This document shows positions 60,301 to 64,000 of a stretch of DNA of 64,000 bases, piece by piece; position 1 is the stretch's first letter, and each line of letters opens with the position of its first letter. The translations under genes were made by a program, and so were the position numbers. The DNA is from Actimicrobium sp. CCC2.4. GTDB lineage: Bacteria > Pseudomonadota > Gammaproteobacteria > Burkholderiales > Burkholderiaceae_D. Where the stretch lies: contig NZ_CP133777.1 in the NCBI RefSeq assembly GCF_034347385.1, positions 496,001 to 560,000 of the forward strand, written 5' to 3'. The notes beneath the pieces were generated by a model that saw only the letters and a program-made list of their open reading frames with translations, had not been told where the DNA came from and searched no databases.

Positions 60301-60853
60301 CATCGAATTTATGGGTGAACATGCCGACACCAAGGTCGTAGCCGACTTCGCCATCCACGATGATCGGTACGTCGACACTGGCGAGCGCACGTCGACTGAG
60401 CGCGCCGACATAGAGCCCGGATATCACCGGCTGCGCCGTGGCGAATATCTGCTCTACCAGGGCCGGATTGGCATGGCGCGGCAACGCCGTGCCATAGGGC
60501 TGCTGCGTGTTGAGCAGTTGCTGACCGCTCCTGTCGCTGAGAACCGCGTGCGAGCCGACATCCGATTTTTGCAGCAGGTCGGCAAACTGCCGATGGAGGG
60601 CCGGGAAATCGCGACTGGCGAAGTGACCGGAGCTCGCCAGGGCCAGCGCAACGTTGCGGACATCCACCAGCTCATTGTCCAGCACCAGCGCCAGTGTTTT
60701 TGCCATCCTGAGCGTTTCGCGCTCAAGTTCCTGTTGCTCCTGGTGGTACTGATGACGAATCAATGTGGTCACGCCGATGATGCCGGGCAGCAGGACCGTG
60801 AGCACCAGTAACAGCAGCAGCGTGCGCACGGAGTAGCGCGGGCGCCGGCGCAA
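57389..60853 (-). CDS. Hybrid sensor histidine kinase with two receivers and HPt
   Basis: A 1154-residue membrane kinase. It has a transmembrane span at about 10-30, a periplasmic Cache-like sensor to about 280, a second span near 282-305, HAMP-like and PAS parts (about 310-490), HisKA with His in TMSHELRTPLHAV near 522, an ATPase domain (about 640-750), a first receiver (Asp in LLDWQMPG near 811), a second (Asp in LMDIQMPVMDG near 951) and a C-terminal HPt with His in AHGLAGTAR near 1096. All phosphorelay residues are present. The start is a TTG; no ATG lies nearby in frame. No dedicated output regulator is adjacent. Confidence 0.88.
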   Translation of the reverse strand: MRRRPRYSVRTLLLLLVLTVLLPGIIGVTTLIRHQYHQEQQELERETLRMAKTLALVLDNELVDVRNVALALASSGHFASRDFPALHRQFADLLQKSDVGSHAVLSDRSGQQLLNTQQPYGTALPRHANPALVEQIFATAQPVISGLYVGALSRRALASVDVPIIVDGEVGYDLGVGMFTHKFDAILRRQSLPENWEAGIFDGDGTLVARTLGGIMDGEKVSPALWKATVEGRGDMFDITRRDGTVMRNVVTAAPVSGWHVVVGIPRVILKDHLRQRISQFGLVLLLMFGSGMGLAWFMGNRIARSVKALTAPAIALEAGERVQISPVYFREADDVALAMAGTARLLATRQRVLRERDIELVTAQRLSRMGSWDWTLGSEMVRASAEICRMFGRSTIPAFAAQKHTMFAPEVWDTLEQALYRTATTGELCDLEIPARRHTGDTFWAHYCCEAIRDSRHRIVGLRGTVQDISERKRAQNELDRYRNDLEALVTSRTIELEQARDAAESANRAKSDFLATMSHELRTPLHAVIGLTRLLGAAPISPRQRDHADKILLSAEALQTMIDDILDFSRIEAGKLQLEHQPFSLNAILRTTATVIGIGLGDKPVEACFDIDPDMPDIVLGDSLRLQQVLLNLASNAVKFTDAGSIVVQLRCEPRSGGLVALKFMFRDSGVGIPAAQLDTIFEQFTQADTSTTRRYGGSGLGLAITRRLADLMHGTISVDSQPGRGSTFCFCVELERGTPSGPVARPIAGLRVLIIDDHPVARDLLARPCIAAGWQVTTCDSAASGLAELQRSAACSEDHDVMLLDWQMPGMDGVDFLRRASAIDRLLLPATILMTPMGMLEQAAVASADLFIDRLAAKPLLPATLLEIVRQTCLSELGTLLPALAATADDCRLTGMHFLVAEDNVINQIVIEQTLTGAGASVELASNGQDAVAATQRTSHFTAVLMDIQMPVMDGYEATRLIRAQPGMATLPILALTASARRQERESFRQAGLSGVLTKPLDIDDLLAMLDRLIRHPAQFAMQAATAAEDTKDTAVLAILNIDRALRSFGGNAPKFDALLQQFMLSCSDDVRQASSLLMDSDCAGAAALAHGLAGTARILGAEQLARIASAIEVVLLDGDTGTGGVLLDELQVAMQHLQQVISQRTSLLTN

Positions 60854-61178
60854 TGGTGCCGGAACAGTGTTGCTTGGCGTCGGGTCAGGCGGGATGTTGA
60901 TGGAGTACCTTTTTACGGGACGGTGGGGGACGTAATTTTATGTGTCCATCGAATGTTGTCTAATGGTTTCACATTGCATGATGTCATAAGTTGCTGCGAT
61001 CAACGCCTTGCCGTGACCGGTTTCCTGAAATTCCTCCGTACCCGGCCAGGTTTTTCGGGCACACCTCTTGCTGATGTGTGCAGAATTCTGTGGATATCGC
61101 ATTAAAATGTCCGCTCGGCATCAGGTACTGCCAAAATTCGTCAGCACCGCCCATTCCGGTACGCCTCAAGGAAAACAA
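60854..61178. other. Intergenic region between the hybrid kinase and pyrE
   Basis: This divergent spacer of 325 bases must hold both promoters. AAGGA at 61168-61172 is the pyrE ribosome binding site. I see no convincing promoter pair, attenuator hairpin or other gene. Confidence 0.4.
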
Positions 61179-61844
61179 TTGAACAATTTACGTCAGCAAT
61201 TCATTGCCTTCGCCGTCGACAGCGGCGTCCTGCGCTTCGGCGAATTCATCACCAAGGCCGGGCGCACGTCGCCGTATTTTTTTAATGCGGGCGCCTTCAA
61301 CGACGGTGCCACGCTCGGCACGCTGGCGCAGTTCTATGCGCAGTCGCTGCTCGATGCCGGGGTGGAATTCGACATGCTGTTCGGCCCTGCCTACAAGGGC
61401 ATCACGCTGGCATCGGCCACCGCCGTGGCGCTGGCCGGCAAAAATCGTAACGTACCGTTCGCCTTCAACCGCAAGGAAGCCAAGGACCATGGCGAAGGCG
61501 GCACCATCGTCGGAGCCGCCTTGAAGGGACGTGTCGTGATCATCGACGACGTCATTTCGGCCGGCACCTCGGTGCGCGAATCGGTCGACCTGATCCGCGC
61601 GGCCGGAGCTACGCCCTGTGCGGTACTGATCGCGCTGGACCGGATGGAGCGCTCAGGTAAGGATGACGCGCTGTCGGCTGGATCAGCGGTGCAGGAAGTG
61701 AGTCAGCTGTATGGTATTCCGGTCATCTCTATCGGTAACCTTGCCGACTTGCTGGAATATCTCGGGCGCGCCGATGGCAACGCCGAACTGCAGCGCTACC
61801 GGCCGGCGATCAGCGCCTACCGCGAACGCTATGGCGTGGCCTGA
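61179..61844 (+). CDS. pyrE: Orotate phosphoribosyltransferase
   Basis: A 221-residue enzyme that converts orotate and PRPP to OMP in pyrimidine synthesis. It has [20 protein letters not shown] near 18, [20 protein letters not shown] near 88 and the PRPP loop [17 protein letters not shown] near 119. A TTG at 61179 is chosen as start because AAGGA lies seven bases upstream and the product then matches PyrE length; the longer frame from 61068 adds a non-conserved leader. Confidence 0.93.
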   Translation: MNNLRQQFIAFAVDSGVLRFGEFITKAGRTSPYFFNAGAFNDGATLGTLAQFYAQSLLDAGVEFDMLFGPAYKGITLASATAVALAGKNRNVPFAFNRKEAKDHGEGGTIVGAALKGRVVIIDDVISAGTSVRESVDLIRAAGATPCAVLIALDRMERSGKDDALSAGSAVQEVSQLYGIPVISIGNLADLLEYLGRADGNAELQRYRPAISAYRERYGVA

Positions 61845-61866
61845 CGCCAGCTAATCTGCTGATCCG

Positions 61867-62487
61867 ATGCCTGCCCTCACGCGCACCTTGCTAATGCTGG
61901 TTCTGGCCACCGTGCCGGGATTGGTCGGCGCGCAAATTTATGTCTGCAAGGACAGCGCGGGGCGCACCATGACCGCAGACCGACCCATCCCCGAATGTGC
62001 GACCCGTGCGATGCGCGAACTGGGTAACAACGGCGTGGTACTGCGCGAGATACCGGCACCACTGACGGTCGCGCAACGCGAACAGCTGCAGCGCGACAAG
62101 GACAAGCTGAAGGCCGAGAACGATGCCCGGCTCGAATTGCGCCGGCGTGATGCGGCGATCCTCGAACGCTTTCGCAGCGAAGCCGAAATCGAGGCGGCGC
62201 GCAAGCGGGCCGTCGCCGACGTCAATGAAAAAATGCGCCAGGAACGCAATGCGCTGGCGCAAGCCGACAAGGAATTAAAAGAGGCGCAGGCCGAAGCGAC
62301 GCTGGCAACGAAAAAAAATGTCGTGCCGGTTCGCCTGGCGCGCAAAGTCGAGCAGGCACAGGGCATGGTCAAGGCCGGACAGGAGTTGATGCAGTCGCAC
62401 CAGCTCGAATTACTGAAGGTCGATACCTGGTTTGACGACACCTTGCAGCGCTACCGCGAACTGACCGGCGTCAGTCCGGCGCGCTAG
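61867..62487 (+). CDS. DUF4124-containing secreted coiled-coil protein
   Basis: A 206-residue protein with a signal peptide (1-22, ending VGAQ). The DUF4124 region follows (IYVCKDSAGRTMTADRPIPE), then a long charged helix at about 65-150 rich in Glu, Lys, Arg and Ala that looks like a coiled coil. It lies 22 bases after pyrE and may be on the same transcript. The function is unknown; DUF4124 proteins are common in the periplasm of beta- and gammaproteobacteria. Confidence 0.82.
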   Translation: MPALTRTLLMLVLATVPGLVGAQIYVCKDSAGRTMTADRPIPECATRAMRELGNNGVVLREIPAPLTVAQREQLQRDKDKLKAENDARLELRRRDAAILERFRSEAEIEAARKRAVADVNEKMRQERNALAQADKELKEAQAEATLATKKNVVPVRLARKVEQAQGMVKAGQELMQSHQLELLKVDTWFDDTLQRYRELTGVSPAR

Positions 62488-62503
62488 CGCCGGAATACGC
62501 TGG

Positions 62504-63964
62504 TCAGCTTGCCAGTTTCTGTTTCAGCAGCTCGGTCAGCTGGGCCGGATTGGCCTTGCCGCGCGAGGCTTTCATGGCCTGTCCGATCAGCGCATTGAAG
62601 GCTTTCTCTTTGCCGGCGCGAAATTCCTCGACCGACTTCGGATTGGCCGCCAGTACTTCCGCGATGATCGCTTCGAGCGCACCGCTATCGGAAATCTGCT
62701 TCAGTCCCATCGAGTCGATCAGCTGATCAGCCAGCAAAGGTTCGACCGACTTCGCTTCCCACATCGCCGCAAAAATTTCCTTGGCAATCTTGTTCGAGAT
62801 CGTGCCGTCAGCAATGCGCTGCAGCAGCAGCGCAAGCTGGGCCGGACCGACCGGTGCCTGGTCCGCGTCGATACCATCGCGGTTGACTGCCGACGCCAGA
62901 TCGCCCATCAGCCAGTTGGCCACTTGCTTGGCCAGGTCCTTGCCGGTCAGCGTGGCCACGGCTTCGAAATATAGCGCCATGGCTTTCGATTGCGTTAGCA
63001 CCGCAGCATCGTAATCGGTCAGGCCGAAATCGCTGGTGAAGCGCGCGCGCATTACACCGGGCAGCTCGGGCATCGCTGCCTTGACCTGCGCAATCCAGTC
63101 GGCACCGATGATCAGCGGCGGCAAATCCGGATCCGGAAAATAGCGGTAATCCTGCGCGTCTTCCTTGCTGCGCATCGAGCGGGTTTCCTTGCGGTCGGGA
63201 TCGTAGAGCCGGGTTTCCTGCACCACGCGGCCACCGTCTTCGATCAGTTCGATCTGGCGTCGTACTTCGTAGTTAATCGCTTCTTCGAGGAAGCGAAACG
63301 AGTTCAGGTTCTTGACCTCGCAACGGGTGCCGTACTGTTCCTGGCCGACCGGCCGCACCGAGACATTGGCGTCGCAGCGAAACGAGCCTTCCTGCATGTT
63401 GCCGTCGCAAATGTCGAGCCACATCACCAGCGAATGCAGCGCCTTGGCATAGGCGACTGCTTCGGCGGCACTGCGCATGTCGGGCTCGGTGACGATCTCG
63501 AGCAGCGGCGTACCGGCGCGGTTGAGGTCGATGCCGGTCATGCCCTGATAGTCTTCATGCAGCGACTTGCCGGCGTCTTCTTCCAGATGCGCGCGGGTCA
63601 GCTGCACGGTGCGCAGTTCGGTCTTGCCATCGCGTTCGAAGGCAAACGACACGCGTCCGCCCTGCACGACAGGAATCTCGAACTGGCTGATCTGGTAACC
63701 CTTGGGTAGGTCCGGATAAAAATAATTCTTGCGCGCGAATACCGAGCTGGACGCGATCACTGCGTCGACCGCCAGGCCGAACTGGATAGCCCGTTCGACG
63801 GCGCGCTTGTTCATTACCGGCAGCGCACCCGGCAAGGCCAGATCCACCAGGGACGCCTGCGTGTTCGGCTCGGCGCCGAAACGGATCGCCGAGCCGCTGA
63901 AAATTTTGGACTGGGTGGTCAGCTGTGTATGCGTTTCCAACCCGATGACGACTTCCCATTGCAT
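62504..63964 (-). CDS. gatB: Aspartyl/glutamyl-tRNA amidotransferase subunit B
   Basis: A 486-residue subunit of the GatCAB enzyme that turns Glu-tRNA(Gln) and Asp-tRNA(Asn) into the amide forms. It starts [15 protein letters not shown], has [18 protein letters not shown] near 82, [19 protein letters not shown] near 145 and [12 protein letters not shown] near 272. The C-terminal helical YqeY-like domain ends the protein. gatA would be expected just beyond the right edge of the window. Confidence 0.95.
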   Translation of the reverse strand: MQWEVVIGLETHTQLTTQSKIFSGSAIRFGAEPNTQASLVDLALPGALPVMNKRAVERAIQFGLAVDAVIASSSVFARKNYFYPDLPKGYQISQFEIPVVQGGRVSFAFERDGKTELRTVQLTRAHLEEDAGKSLHEDYQGMTGIDLNRAGTPLLEIVTEPDMRSAAEAVAYAKALHSLVMWLDICDGNMQEGSFRCDANVSVRPVGQEQYGTRCEVKNLNSFRFLEEAINYEVRRQIELIEDGGRVVQETRLYDPDRKETRSMRSKEDAQDYRYFPDPDLPPLIIGADWIAQVKAAMPELPGVMRARFTSDFGLTDYDAAVLTQSKAMALYFEAVATLTGKDLAKQVANWLMGDLASAVNRDGIDADQAPVGPAQLALLLQRIADGTISNKIAKEIFAAMWEAKSVEPLLADQLIDSMGLKQISDSGALEAIIAEVLAANPKSVEEFRAGKEKAFNALIGQAMKASRGKANPAQLTELLKQKLAS

Positions 63965-64000
63965 GATGATTCCTTGTTTTTATGTGCTGTCTATTGGTGA

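Noticed and set aside
61068-61178. Longer N-terminus for PyrE
   Set aside because: The extra 37 residues have no counterpart in the family, and a TTG with a well-spaced AAGGA at 61179 gives the normal length.

Overview
The window looks like a chromosome segment of a betaproteobacterium of the order Burkholderiales, most likely close to the Oxalobacteraceae (Herminiimonas/Janthinobacterium-like). This rests on lineage-typical gene orders: rsmB-DUF4390-ntrY-ntrX, gshA-gshB-EIIA-HPr-EI, metX-metW, and a porin-glnK-amtB operon. DUF3567, DUF1840 and UbiK-type small genes and generally GC-rich coding sequence agree. No rRNA or tRNA gene and no CRISPR array was seen.

Layout. 1-7.5 kb is an accessory region: an AT-rich partial gene with a PP-loop-like motif running off the left edge, two abutting transposase remnants, a TIGR03790-type secreted protein, and three growth-control modules in a row (AbiEi/AbiEii, HipB/HipA-like, and a Fic protein whose catalytic His is Gln). 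Candidate operators lie in front of abiEi and fic, and a decayed piece of a second abiEi follows the toxin gene. 7.5-12 kb holds manC, a GH5 cellulase and an AMP-forming ligase; three copies of a REP-like hairpin separate these genes. 11.8-19 kb is a branched-chain-type ABC transporter operon headed by an acyl-CoA synthetase, with a divergent Crp/Fnr regulator. 20-22.2 kb carries DUF805, a diguanylate cyclase, a VF530-type protein and a LysR regulator.

The most striking locus is 22.4-28.8 kb. Five genes match the Pseudomonas functional-amyloid (Fap) system in order, size and features: two secreted proteins with three amyloid-type repeats each (FapB, FapC), a C39-like peptidase (FapD), a FapE-like protein and a coiled-coil plus beta-barrel exporter (FapF). 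No fapA is present. A textbook sigma-54 promoter precedes fapB, and a convergent sigma-54 activator with an intact GAFTGA loop follows fapF. I infer a self-contained, sigma-54-driven amyloid cassette, possibly tied to c-di-GMP through the nearby cyclase.

29-47 kb is mostly core genome: a TrmB-like methyltransferase, a run from lysE and rsmB through ntrYX to DUF3567, an orphan ClpP-like protease, the ComM-family ATPase, ubiK, and the porin-glnK-amtB operon with a near-consensus sigma-54 promoter and NtrC-like site. Between lysE and the ClpP-like gene lies a candidate small RNA with two CUCCUCC motifs and a strong terminator. 44-52.5 kb has glutathione synthesis, a short regulatory-type PTS, a probable SAM-II riboswitch with a terminator ahead of metX-metW, and an AmpG-like transporter. 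52.5-56.5 kb is an alkane-oxidation set (AlkB, GMC alcohol dehydrogenase, divergent AraC regulator). The end holds exonuclease III, a large hybrid histidine kinase, pyrE, a DUF4124 protein and gatB.
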